Below are positions 1 through 6,503 of a stretch of 31,717 nucleotides of DNA, piece after piece. The DNA is taken from NCBI GenBank assembly GCA_022826515.1, contig JAJDUT010000132.1, forward strand, positions 1 through 31,717, in the 5' to 3' direction. Source of the DNA: Candidatus Latescibacterota bacterium (GTDB lineage Bacteria > Latescibacterota > UBA2968 > UBA8231). How positions within the stretch are numbered: position 1 is the first letter of the stretch; each line of letters opens with the position of its first letter. The position numbers and the translations under genes are program-made. The notes under the pieces were generated by a model that was given only the letters and a program-made list of their open reading frames with translations, made no database searches and was not told where the DNA came from.

Positions 1-103
1 CATACTCAACCGGCTACTGCATTTGGCTAAACCCGAATCCTATCCCCTAACCGAGAAAGCCTAAACTACACACACAAGAAGCCAACACCCCGGCACGAGT
101 TTT

Positions 104-529
104 ATGCACCAAAGCCATGTCCGACTAAAATCACGATCTGAAAACCGACAAGCATGGATCAACTCTATTCGTACAGAAATCAGTACTCTAATTGCCGCTT
201 TTCCATCCCCGCAGGCAAGTGATCGCATGATTGATGCCGCTTTTCTAGAAATTGAACAGAATCTCACCAAGCTGGAATTGTATCTCAATCCCAGCGAGCG
301 AGTTCACCGAGGTCTTATGGCGGTGATTCGCTTCATGTATGGTTTTGAAGGCATAGATGTCGACAAGGAGGCTAGTGATGAACTACGTCTTCCTAGAGAG
401 CAGTGTCCTTGGAGGAGCCAAAATACAGCAAGCACGAGGAATGAATGGTTGAAATGGAAGACTAAATCTATTAGGCTCGCAAACGTACTTTTGAAACGAG
501 AATGGGAACAGGTTAAGCACATCAAATAG
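104..529 (+). CDS. hypothetical protein, probably N-terminally shortened
   Basis: A 141-residue protein of unknown function. It has a mostly helical, charged composition, with a tryptophan-containing N-terminal helix (about residues 14-36) and a leucine-rich helix ending in LNPSE (about 55-65). I recall this general pattern from small bacterial proteins in which an N-terminal membrane helix precedes the charged part. No such helix is encoded here: the frame is closed by a TAA at 62-64, and the ATG at 104 has no clear ribosome binding site. The gene may therefore be a truncated relic. The surrounding DNA is AT-richer than the rest of the window and is followed by a transposase fragment, which fits an accessory or decaying region. 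Coding is likely; function is not known. Confidence 0.5.
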   Translation: MHQSHVRLKSRSENRQAWINSIRTEISTLIAAFPSPQASDRMIDAAFLEIEQNLTKLELYLNPSERVHRGLMAVIRFMYGFEGIDVDKEASDELRLPREQCPWRSQNTASTRNEWLKWKTKSIRLANVLLKREWEQVKHIK

Positions 530-615
530 AGTGGACCAAGTAAATGTCCGCACGACGTCACCAACGGCTTTAAAGTTTCCGGCAAGAAACACGTACCTCT
601 CTTCCCAAAGAGCCT

Positions 616-770
616 GTGATGAGCAAAGTATCTGGCGGTTCGTCCTCGGTCAAGTCGCAACTGGTGTATCGGGTTAAGAATTGGTCGTCGTATAATCGAG
701 CGTTGATGGCTCGCGGTAGCCTGACGGTCTGGCTGGACGATTCGTTTTGGCGGCAGTGGTATGATCAGCG
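616..770 (+). pseudogene. N-terminal fragment of an IS5-family transposase
   Basis: Codons from about 667 to 768 give a peptide beginning YRVKNWSSYNRALMARGSL and continuing TVWLDD...WRQWYDQ. This matches the conserved N-terminus of IS5-group transposases (tyrosine-x-valine-x-asparagine-tryptophan, then N-x-A-L-x-x-R-G-S-L-T-x-W). Only about 50 codons of a normally ~300-codon gene remain; no DDE catalytic core follows and the frame ends in unrelated sequence. It is best read as an insertion-sequence scar. Terminal inverted repeats could not be identified. The call rests on motif recognition alone. Confidence 0.5.
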
Positions 771-781
771 GCCTTCATGTC

Positions 782-832
782 GATCCCCTTTTGTCGTCAA
801 GGGAGCAAGGGGATCGCACTCCCCTTGCTCCC
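782..832. repeat. two overlapping, mutually exclusive hairpins
   Basis: Two perfect inverted repeats share sequence. Arms 782-790 and 807-815 (9 bp, gatcccctt/aaggggatc) form one stem. Arms 801-813 and 820-832 (13 bp, gggagcaagggga/tccccttgctccc, loop of 6) form a stronger one. Because the segments overlap, a transcript could form only one at a time. A third small inverted repeat lies at 851-857/864-870 (tacagac/gtctgta). There is no T-run after the strong stem, so a classical terminator is not supported. The position directly behind the transposase scrap suggests mobile-element debris. The rest of 530-922 shows no gene. Confidence 0.6.
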
Positions 833-922
833 ACTGTTTAACGACTGTAATACAGACTGCTTTGTCTGTAATCCTCGGAATCGACTGCTCAATACGTTGT
901 CTACGAAAACTTGTTTAATTGG

Positions 923-1495
923 TTAAAAGAATTGCATGTATCCCAAAGTGAATTCATTTGTTGAAATATCCTTGTCCGAGTCTTCGATAGACATCTCTTC
1001 TTGGTTCCATCCAATTCCTCGACTTTCTATGAATAGTCCCCAAGTGTCTTTTACCTTGTACTGCATTCCCAGTCCAAAAGTGAAAGCCAACTTAAAACCT
1101 CCCACTCCTGCATACTGATCCGTTATGCCGATTCCTGCATCTAAAAAGGGTTGTAGCTTGTCTTGTGCTTTGAATCTCCATCGTATTAAAGGTGTTATTG
1201 ATATTATTGTTTTTGTGTCATTGTCAACTCTAAAATTCCCAATTGTTCTGGTTAATTCGTACTTTGCATATGAGAGCCTCACACCGACAATTCTCCTTCC
1301 ACTCCAATTAAATCCTGAAAATCCGCTTAACGTCGTGGCGCTTTCATCTGACAACTCTCCGTCAAGTAGGTAGGTATGCACTCCAAAGCCTGTTTGATAA
1401 ATTCCTTCTTCAGTTTGACTTGGCTTCTCTGCTTTTACTGGATCTGAAGAAATGAGAAAGAATGCTGTAATTGTTGCGAGTGTAATGCGGAGCAT
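923..1495 (-). CDS. outer-membrane beta-barrel protein with signal peptide
   Basis: A 190-residue protein that starts with a short hydrophobic signal peptide (about residues 1-22, ending near VKA). The mature part alternates polar and aromatic or hydrophobic residues as expected for amphipathic beta strands, and is rich in glycine at predicted turns (GFSGFNWSG, GVGGFKLAFTFGLGMQY). It ends in phenylalanine (GYMQFF), the C-terminal residue favoured by the BAM outer-membrane assembly machinery. The length suits a small 8-stranded barrel of the OmpA/OmpW/PagL size class; no catalytic signature could be assigned. A GAAGGGAAGG stretch just upstream of the ATG can serve as ribosome binding site. Substrate and function are unknown. 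Confidence 0.7.
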   Translation of the reverse strand: MLRITLATITAFFLISSDPVKAEKPSQTEEGIYQTGFGVHTYLLDGELSDESATTLSGFSGFNWSGRRIVGVRLSYAKYELTRTIGNFRVDNDTKTIISITPLIRWRFKAQDKLQPFLDAGIGITDQYAGVGGFKLAFTFGLGMQYKVKDTWGLFIESRGIGWNQEEMSIEDSDKDISTNEFTLGYMQFF

Positions 1496-1557
1496 GGTAC
1501 ACCTTCCCTTCTCTGCGGTTGAAGTTGCTGCCTCGGCCCTATGGGTGCCGGGCAGTT

Positions 1558-1707
1558 GTCAACACTCTCGCAGACATGCGGGAAGGTCCCTACCTATTCA
1601 CCAGAATCGAGGAGCTACCCCGGTTCTCTTGTCCTACGGCTATTTTATTCAGTAGGCCACCCGACGGGCAGGTGTCTACCAGAGTGTTGACGCCCATTAA
1701 AATAGCC
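1558..1707. repeat. interleaved inverted repeats in intergenic DNA (pseudoknot topology)
   Basis: The 343-bp gap between the barrel gene and the next gene contains two perfect inverted repeats in interleaved order: arm A gtcaacactct (1558-1568) with A' (1681-1691), and arm B ggctatttta (1638-1647) with B' (1698-1707). If transcribed, the A-B-A'-B' order would give a pseudoknot-like fold. Short open frames run across it on both strands but none resembles a protein. It could be a structured untranslated leader, a small RNA, or debris of a mobile element. Confidence 0.45.
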
Positions 1708-1838
1708 ATTTGTTCGAGGATGGCAATAGACTTGTTTACTGAACAAAATTTCGACTCTGTCCAGTCGTTTACAGTTCAGTCATATTTTTAGGTTAAAAAG
1801 TCCCTAACCAGTCGTTCCGTATATAAAAGGATACTCAG

Positions 1839-2153
1839 ATGGACACAGGTCTAATTATCTTCCTCGTCATGCTGCTCGCCGCCCTGCCGCTCTATGTCAT
1901 CGCCTATCTGATCGGGGTTAAGAAACGCGTCGGTCTGATCTCCGGTCTCAACCCAGACCGGGTCGCCGATAAGGACGGGTTGGCTCGCTGGGTGGGGCTG
2001 ATGACCTTCCTCATGGGAGTTGTGACCATCCTGATGGGCTTGGGGATATACCTGTTCATAGACGAGACCCTGACTATCACGCTCGTCGGTGTCGCGCTGA
2101 TCTCGGCCCTGAGCATCGCACTCATCGTCGGCATCCAGAAATACGTCGCCTAA
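1839..2153 (+). CDS. small membrane protein, DUF3784-like
   Basis: A 104-residue protein with three hydrophobic helices at about residues 5-25, 50-72 and 78-98. A conserved-looking loop after the first helix (KKRVGLISGLNPDRVADKDGLARWVG) matches the layout I know from DUF3784 proteins: helix, LI-x-G-[YL]N loop, then two helices. Function is unknown for the family. An AAAGGA stretch precedes the ATG at good spacing. The last 12 codons, plus the following ribosome binding site and start of the next gene, are duplicated at 3531-3597. This suggests that the gene was originally followed directly by the PhyH-type oxygenase gene, 12 nt downstream. Confidence 0.65.
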   Translation: MDTGLIIFLVMLLAALPLYVIAYLIGVKKRVGLISGLNPDRVADKDGLARWVGLMTFLMGVVTILMGLGIYLFIDETLTITLVGVALISALSIALIVGIQKYVA

Positions 2154-2182
2154 AGGAATTCATCATGCAGGAGCAAAACTAA
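2117..2182 (+). repeat. direct repeat, copy 1 (left border of ATPase segment)
   Basis: This ~66-nt segment recurs at 3531-3597 with about three differences (two substitutions and one 1-nt indel). It contains the last codons and stop of the DUF3784-like gene, the AAAGGA ribosome binding site, and the first codons of the oxygenase gene. In this copy the oxygenase start is dead: ATG CAG GAG CAA AAC TAA encodes only five residues before a stop. Weaker similarity extends further left, to about 2089 against 3511. Confidence 0.9.
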
Positions 2183-2254
2183 AGCCAACCTTTCGCATGG
2201 CTACTACTTTGGCGGCGTACGCGTATCTATTCCTGCCGATATGTCCCGCATGAC

Positions 2255-3421
2255 TCAACGCGATTGCGCCAGTAGCTGGACGATGGCGGGCAGCGTCACG
2301 GCGCGGATGTCCTTTGCCAGTGGGAAACTTTCGCTGCCAGCGTGAACGACGAACTTCCGGTCTGGCCGCAGGTCTTCGCAAGCCGAGTGGAATCCCTTGG
2401 AGACCTTGGGGGCCGAGCTGAACTTAATCTCGATGGCCCAGATTTCGCCAGCGCCGAGATTAACAATTAGGTCAACTTCTGCGCCGCCCGATGTGCGGTA
2501 GTAACCGCAAGACGCACGTCTTGGCAGGGCACCGGCGATGTTCTCGATGACGTAGCCTTCCCAACTGCCGCCAATGACGGGATGCCCGAATAGGTCGTCG
2601 AGCGTCTCGATGCCGAGTAGCGCATGGCAGACTCCGCTATCTCTGACATATACCTTGGGTGCCTTGACGAGTCGCCGCCCCACATTGCTCGTCCAAGGTG
2701 GAAGGCGGCGGATTAGTAGGAGGTCGGCCAGCAAGTCCAGATAGCGGGCGATAGTAACGCCACTGACATCGAGGCCCCGGGCGAGTGCGGCCGCGTTATG
2801 GGTTTGCCCCTGATTGTGGGCGAGCATGGTCCAGAACCGACGCAAGGTCTCGGCGGGAATGCGCGGCCCGAGCTGGGGAATGTCGCGTTCGAGGTACGTG
2901 CGGATGAAGGAGAGTCGCCAGTCGAGGCTCTCGGCGTCGCTTGGGGCAAGGTAGCTCTCTGGGAAACCGCCTCTGCACCAGAGCCGGCGCAGTTCACCGA
3001 CAGGCACTTCGCTAGCATTGACGGGATGCAACTCGCAGTAGGCGACGCGGCCGGCCAGCGTCTCGCTCGACTGTTGCAGCAGGTCGATGGAGGCCGAGCC
3101 GAGCAACAGGAACAGCCCCGTCCGCTTGCCAGCACGCCGATGTTCGTCTATGATGGCGCGCAACGGGGCGAACAATCCCGGTGCGCGATGCACCTCGTCG
3201 AGAATGAGCAAATGGTTGGCGTTTTCGGCGCAGTATTGCTCGATGTCGGCGATCTTGGCTAGATCGCTGGGGCGCTCGAGGTCCAAGTAGAGGGCATCGC
3301 GCTCGTCGGCGACTTCCCGGGCGAGCGTCGTCTTGCCGACTTGGCGCGGCCCGATCAAGACAACCGCCGGGTTGCTGTTCAGCAGTTGGTGCAGAGTCGG
3401 CTTGAGGTTGCGGGTTATCAT
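2255..3421 (-). CDS. AAA-type ATPase with C-terminal DUF4143 (nuclease-like) domain
   Basis: A 388-residue cytosolic ATPase of the AAA_14/DUF4143 class. Walker A is GPRQVGKTT (residues 24-32), Walker B LLILDE (71-76), and a sensor-like LLLGSAS lies near 106-112. A GGFPESYLA motif typical of this family follows at about 151. The C-terminal part carries EVDLIV and, after a short gap, AIEIK, the PD-(D/E)XK-like signature of DUF4143. These proteins are common accessory genes of uncertain role. The gene is antisense to both neighbours and lies between two copies of a 66-bp repeat, so it looks inserted. No Shine-Dalgarno is visible; a near-perfect 37-bp palindrome abuts the start codon, which suggests leaderless or self-regulated expression. 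Confidence 0.88.
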   Translation of the reverse strand: MITRNLKPTLHQLLNSNPAVVLIGPRQVGKTTLAREVADERDALYLDLERPSDLAKIADIEQYCAENANHLLILDEVHRAPGLFAPLRAIIDEHRRAGKRTGLFLLLGSASIDLLQQSSETLAGRVAYCELHPVNASEVPVGELRRLWCRGGFPESYLAPSDAESLDWRLSFIRTYLERDIPQLGPRIPAETLRRFWTMLAHNQGQTHNAAALARGLDVSGVTIARYLDLLADLLLIRRLPPWTSNVGRRLVKAPKVYVRDSGVCHALLGIETLDDLFGHPVIGGSWEGYVIENIAGALPRRASCGYYRTSGGAEVDLIVNLGAGEIWAIEIKFSSAPKVSKGFHSACEDLRPDRKFVVHAGSESFPLAKDIRAVTLPAIVQLLAQSR

Positions 3422-3458
3422 CTATGCAAATGTAACTCAATATGTTGCATTTGCATAG
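3422..3458. promoter_or_regulatory. 37-bp palindrome abutting the ATPase start codon
   Basis: Arms ctatgcaaatg (3422-3432) and catttgcatag (3448-3458) are perfect inverted repeats. The symmetry continues inward for four more pairs with one mismatch, leaving a 7-bp centre. It lies immediately upstream of the minus-strand ATG at 3421, the position expected of an operator or of a leaderless promoter. It could also be an end structure of the inserted segment. The symmetry is directly visible; the regulatory role is inferred. Confidence 0.6.
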
Positions 3459-3530
3459 TTAGAATGGCCAAAATCCAGTTGACAAGTGGGATGCTCTTGT
3501 TGTTTTTGGAGCTCGTTGTCGCGCTGATTC

Positions 3531-3597
3531 CGCACTCATCGTCGGCATCCAAAAATACGTCGCCTAAAGGAACTCATCATGCAGGAGCAAAGACTAA
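3531..3597 (+). repeat. direct repeat, copy 2 (right border of ATPase segment)
   Basis: This is the second copy of the repeat seen at 2117-2182. It keeps the end of the DUF3784-like reading frame (ALIVGIQKYVA, stop), the AAAGGA ribosome binding site and a functional start of the oxygenase gene (MQEQRLN). The left part, 3511-3530, looks like a partly deleted copy of 2089-2110. The arrangement implies that the intervening ~1.35 kb was gained with local duplication of the target region. Confidence 0.9.
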
Positions 3598-4409
3598 ACG
3601 ACGAAGTATTCGAAGCGCTTGCCACGCGCGGCTACGTCATCGTCCACAATTACTTCCCCGAAGCTCAACGCGCGGAAATGGCCGCCGCCCTGCGTCGCAT
3701 CCTCAAACCTTGGGACGAAATCGCGGACGATCCACCTGCCGACCGCATTGACTCCTGCTATTTTCCCTATCCCGAACAATGCCTCAACCGTGCCATCGTC
3801 GATCGCGAGGGCATCGCCTTTGCCCGCCGCTGGCTCGGCACCGACCAAATCCACTATCGGCCCGGACTGGGACTGGTCTCCTATCCGGGCCGCAAGGGTG
3901 GGTCGTTCCACATCGACAATGGCAATAACTCGCTACTGCCGCCCACCGAATCCGACCGTCGCCACAGTCAGCTCAACTTCTGGTTCTGCCTCGAAGATGT
4001 CGAAGAGGATCAGGCTCCGACCCTCTTTGTCGCCGACGGGGACGGCCAGCATCAGGACGCGGATAGAGCGGAGCCAATGGTCGCGCTTGGCGGCTCGGTA
4101 GCCATCTTCCACAACTACTCTTGGCACGCCGCCAGCGACTATCGGCGCGCCGACGGGCAGCGCTATATCTGGAAATTCGCCTATGGTCGCGCCGACCACT
4201 ATTGGGAAGGTGTCGAGCACTACACCCACGTGGGGCGCAACCCGCACTTTTGCGAGTTTATCGCCGGCCTCTCCGCTGCCGACCGCCAACTCTTCCGCTT
4301 CCCGCCACCCGATCACCCATATTACACCCGTCAGACGCTCGACGCCTTGGAAGCGCAGTATCCTGGATGGAACGCCCGCAGCGAATACCGGCCTCGGGAC
4401 GGGGAATAA
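3579..4409 (+). CDS. phytanoyl-CoA dioxygenase (PhyH) family oxygenase
   Basis: A 276-residue protein of the Fe(II)/2-oxoglutarate-dependent PhyH family. The iron triad is visible as H111-x-D113 (SFHIDNGN) and H183 (SWHAAS), with R195 (QRYIWKF) placed to bind the 2-oxoglutarate carboxylate. The double-stranded beta-helix core runs from about residue 90 to 205. Such enzymes hydroxylate small or secondary-metabolite substrates; the substrate here cannot be read from sequence. The start at 3579 is supported by AAAGGA 8 nt upstream. The gene's original partner was probably the DUF3784-like gene now 1.4 kb upstream. Catalytically complete as far as can be seen. Confidence 0.88.
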   Translation: MQEQRLNDEVFEALATRGYVIVHNYFPEAQRAEMAAALRRILKPWDEIADDPPADRIDSCYFPYPEQCLNRAIVDREGIAFARRWLGTDQIHYRPGLGLVSYPGRKGGSFHIDNGNNSLLPPTESDRRHSQLNFWFCLEDVEEDQAPTLFVADGDGQHQDADRAEPMVALGGSVAIFHNYSWHAASDYRRADGQRYIWKFAYGRADHYWEGVEHYTHVGRNPHFCEFIAGLSAADRQLFRFPPPDHPYYTRQTLDALEAQYPGWNARSEYRPRDGE

Positions 4410-4475
4410 GGCTCAGGTTTTGCGTGGCACGGCGAGGGAATTTCCGCGCTGTTTCTGCTGTGGGGCGAAGGGAGT

Positions 4476-4558
4476 ACGCCTAAAGGTGCGATAACGTCAG
4501 CTTCACCCTGCCTTGTTCACGCCTAGGGACGCGATAAAACACGCCTAAAAGCGCGGTG
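4476..4558. repeat. three imperfect short repeats (acgccta units)
   Basis: Units starting at 4476, 4519 and 4541 share the pattern acgccta-(aag/ggg/aaa)-N-gcg, with the first two also sharing 'cgata'. They lie between the oxygenase stop and the convergent stop of the CBM48 gene. Spacing is uneven (43 and 22 nt), which excludes a CRISPR. No function can be assigned. Confidence 0.35.
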
Positions 4559-4560
4559 AA

Positions 4561-4833
4561 TCAGGCATGCAAAATGCAGTTGGTGGTGCCGAAGGAGTTG
4601 GGACGGCGCTCTTGGCACTGCGGATCATCGCGCCATTCGCCATCGACCACAAAGCGGTATTCGTGCTTGCCCAAAGGCAAAGTGACCGAAGTTTTCCACA
4701 GGCCCTGGGCGTCTTTTTTGAGCGGGCGGGCCTGCGGGTCCCAATCGTTGAAAGAGGCGGCTAAATAAACGCTTTCCGCCTGCGGGGCTAAAAGTTTGAA
4801 GAGTTTGCGTTTTTTAGTTTTAGGCGTCGTCAT
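4561..4833 (-). CDS. single-domain glycogen-binding (CBM48/isoamylase N-terminal-like) protein
   Basis: A 90-residue protein that is almost entirely one CBM48 early-set domain. After a lysine-rich N-terminus (about residues 1-12), the sequence shows the family landmarks FKLLAPQAESVYLAASFNDWDP (about 12-33), PLKKDAQGLW, LPLGKHEYRFVVDGEW and a C-terminal PNSFGTTN. These match the AMPK-beta/branching-enzyme carbohydrate-binding fold, including the tryptophans that stack on alpha-glucan. No catalytic domain is attached, so it may target glycogen or work as a stand-alone binding module. The gene converges on the oxygenase gene. A hairpin and a repeated 10-mer (4832-4841, 4911-4920) sit in its upstream region. 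Confidence 0.85.
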   Translation of the reverse strand: MTTPKTKKRKLFKLLAPQAESVYLAASFNDWDPQARPLKKDAQGLWKTSVTLPLGKHEYRFVVDGEWRDDPQCQERRPNSFGTTNCILHA

Positions 4834-4898
4834 AGTAGGCTCTTTTTCTGTTGGTAAAGGGGAACTAAATCAAAGAACGTGGATGCTTGGAAAAAGTC

Positions 4899-4924
4899 AA
4901 TAAGCCGGTGATAGTAGGCTTATT
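4899..4924. promoter_or_regulatory. inverted repeat upstream of the CBM48 gene
   Basis: Arms aataagcc (4899-4906) and ggcttatt (4917-4924) form an 8-bp inverted repeat with a 10-nt centre, about 65 bp upstream of the minus-strand CBM48 start. Part of the element (atagtaggct, 4911-4920) is repeated directly at 4832-4841, over the CBM48 start. On the minus strand a TTGACT hexamer follows directly and could be a -35 element, so an operator is possible. Confidence 0.35.
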
Positions 4925-4986
4925 TTGGGAGGCGGGACGCCGTTGGCCGCGGCCCGATCCGATTCGAGGAAACCCCTGCAAGATGC

Positions 4987-5014
4987 TTGACGGCTAAAAA
5001 TAGACCTATATTAG
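4987..5014 (+). promoter_or_regulatory. putative promoter with overlapping palindromes for the small orphan gene
   Basis: TTGACG (4987-4992) and TATTAG (5009-5014) have a 16-bp spacing compatible with a sigma-70 promoter. Two small palindromes overlap or follow it: ACCTA-N3-TAGGT (5004-5016) and ACATA-N2-TATGT (5020-5031). The next gene starts 57 bp after the -10 with a strong ribosome binding site. This is prediction from hexamer resemblance only. Confidence 0.35.
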
Positions 5015-5070
5015 GTGTGACATACCTATGTATTAGCTATGAAAACAGACAGCAATAGAAGGAGGTAAAG

Positions 5071-5292
5071 ATGTCAGAGGCCACTGATTACATCAGACCT
5101 GAAGATGTGAGAAGTCCCAAACGCCACTGGAGGCTGATCCGCGTATTGCATGACGGCGGTCCCGGTCAGTGGTCAGTCGCAGAAGGGCAGTGGGACAACG
5201 GCGACAGGTGGGACACCGTCCTCGCCATACGCTGGAACGGTGCTACCGGTGCGGAAATCGGCAATCCCCAGTCCCGGGGCCTTCCTACCTAG
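5071..5292 (+). CDS. small conserved hypothetical protein
   Basis: A 73-residue soluble protein with no membrane segment or signal peptide. Three tryptophans and several glycines (HWRLIRVLHDGGPGQWSVAEG...WDNGDRWDTVLAIRWNG) suggest a compact beta-rich fold; the repeated G-x-W pattern recalls small binding domains. I do not recognise a named family. Translation is well supported by a GAAGGAGG ribosome binding site 8 nt before the ATG. It precedes the ATPase/nuclease-like pair by about 180 bp, a gap containing a weak hairpin (5327-5340), so membership in that module is uncertain. Confidence 0.7.
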   Translation: MSEATDYIRPEDVRSPKRHWRLIRVLHDGGPGQWSVAEGQWDNGDRWDTVLAIRWNGATGAEIGNPQSRGLPT

Positions 5293-5471
5293 TTTATTCT
5301 CCCAGAAGAACTAGAAGCTAGCGTCCGGGGAGCACTCCCCTTAGGTCGGGGCGACCACTAGCGCAGGAGTCGCCAATGAAGTCCAATAGACGCTGTTGAC
5401 CAACGGCGAGAGGGCCCTTAATACTGCCTATACGTCCAGCGCGGAGCCGAAGCTGCTAGAGGAGAAAACGC

Positions 5472-6497
5472 ATGGCCATCACAAAAATACAGTTTAGTCA
5501 ATTTACAGCTTTTGAAAGGCTTGATTTCATTGCCTCTCCAGGCATCAATGTGCTCGTAGGGGCCAACGGAACTGGCAAGACCCATCTTATGAAGGTCGCC
5601 TACGCGGCATGTGCCGTCAGTAAGACGAAAGCAGATTTTGCGGAAAAGATCGTTCGCGTATTCATGCCGTCTTTTCAACACCTCGGTCGGCTAGTCAGAC
5701 GGCAGCAAACGAGTTCGCATGATCTTGTAAATTGTCATATCGGAATTTTCCGCGATGATGCCCTGTCAATCCACGCTTACTTCCCCAATCTTGCAATGCG
5801 TTCCGGCGATTCCATGGTTGCCAATGCAAAAGAATGGTGTGCCCATACCGTCGAAAGTGTCTATATCCCGGTGAAGGAAATGCTCGCGAATGCGCCTGGT
5901 TTTCGCTCCCTGTATGCACAACGCGAAATTCACTTTGAGGAGATTTACGCCGATATTCTCGATCGTGCCTACCGGCCACCCTTGCGCGATCCAATAGACC
6001 ATGATCGTAGACGATTGCTTGCCAATTTACAAGAGATAATCGACGGGAAAGTCACGACCGAGAACGAAGAATTCTTCCTCCACAGCGATCAGGGAAACCT
6101 AGAGTTTACGCTCCTCGCCGAGGGGATGCGCAAGCTAGGACTTCTGTGGCAACTGATCCAGAACGGCGCGATTCTCGAAGGTTCCATCCTTTTTTGGGAT
6201 GAGCCTGAAACAAACCTCAACCCCAAGCTCTTTGGACCACTTGTCGAAACCCTCCTCGAATTACAGCGCATGGGCGTACAGATTTTTATCGCCACCCATG
6301 ACTATGTGATTCTCAAGGAACTAGATTTGCGGATGAATTCTCAGGACCAAATCGCATTCCACTCGCTCTATCGCCACCCGGAAAACGGTCAGATCGCTTT
6401 ACACACAACGGAAGCCTATCTGGATATCCATCCGAATGCCATCGCCCAAGCCTTCGATAGCCTGTACGATCGCGAGATTGAACGCAGTCTGAGGTAA
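5472..6497 (+). CDS. AAA_21/OLD-like ABC-class ATPase (first gene of a two-gene module)
   Basis: A 341-residue ATPase with an SMC/ABC-type head. It opens with an ITKIQFSQFTAFERLDF strand pair, then Walker A GANGTGKT (30-37). An insertion of about 150 residues separates this from a signature-like LLAEGMRKLG (214-223), Walker B ILFWDEPET (239-247) and an H-switch in IATHDYVIL (histidine 276). This order matches the AAA_21 ATPases used as sensors in many two-gene phage-defence systems (PARIS, Septu, retron-associated ATPases), though no named family could be confirmed. GAGGAG lies about 8 nt before the ATG. The downstream nuclease-like gene starts 6 nt after the stop, implying a joint function. 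Its trigger and nucleotide specificity are unknown. Confidence 0.85.
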   Translation: MAITKIQFSQFTAFERLDFIASPGINVLVGANGTGKTHLMKVAYAACAVSKTKADFAEKIVRVFMPSFQHLGRLVRRQQTSSHDLVNCHIGIFRDDALSIHAYFPNLAMRSGDSMVANAKEWCAHTVESVYIPVKEMLANAPGFRSLYAQREIHFEEIYADILDRAYRPPLRDPIDHDRRRLLANLQEIIDGKVTTENEEFFLHSDQGNLEFTLLAEGMRKLGLLWQLIQNGAILEGSILFWDEPETNLNPKLFGPLVETLLELQRMGVQIFIATHDYVILKELDLRMNSQDQIAFHSLYRHPENGQIALHTTEAYLDIHPNAIAQAFDSLYDREIERSLR

Positions 6498-6503
6498 GGA
6501 ATA

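Noticed and set aside
1519..1791. A 90-codon plus-strand open frame upstream of the DUF3784-like gene
   Set aside because: It crosses the interleaved inverted repeats, has no ribosome binding site, and its sequence is not protein-like.
2798..3262. A 154-codon plus-strand open frame opposite the first DUF4143 ATPase
   Set aside because: It is the mirror of a strongly recognised gene and has no domain or ribosome binding site.
4476..4558. A CRISPR-like short repeat cluster
   Set aside because: Only three imperfect units with uneven spacing, and no cas genes in the window.
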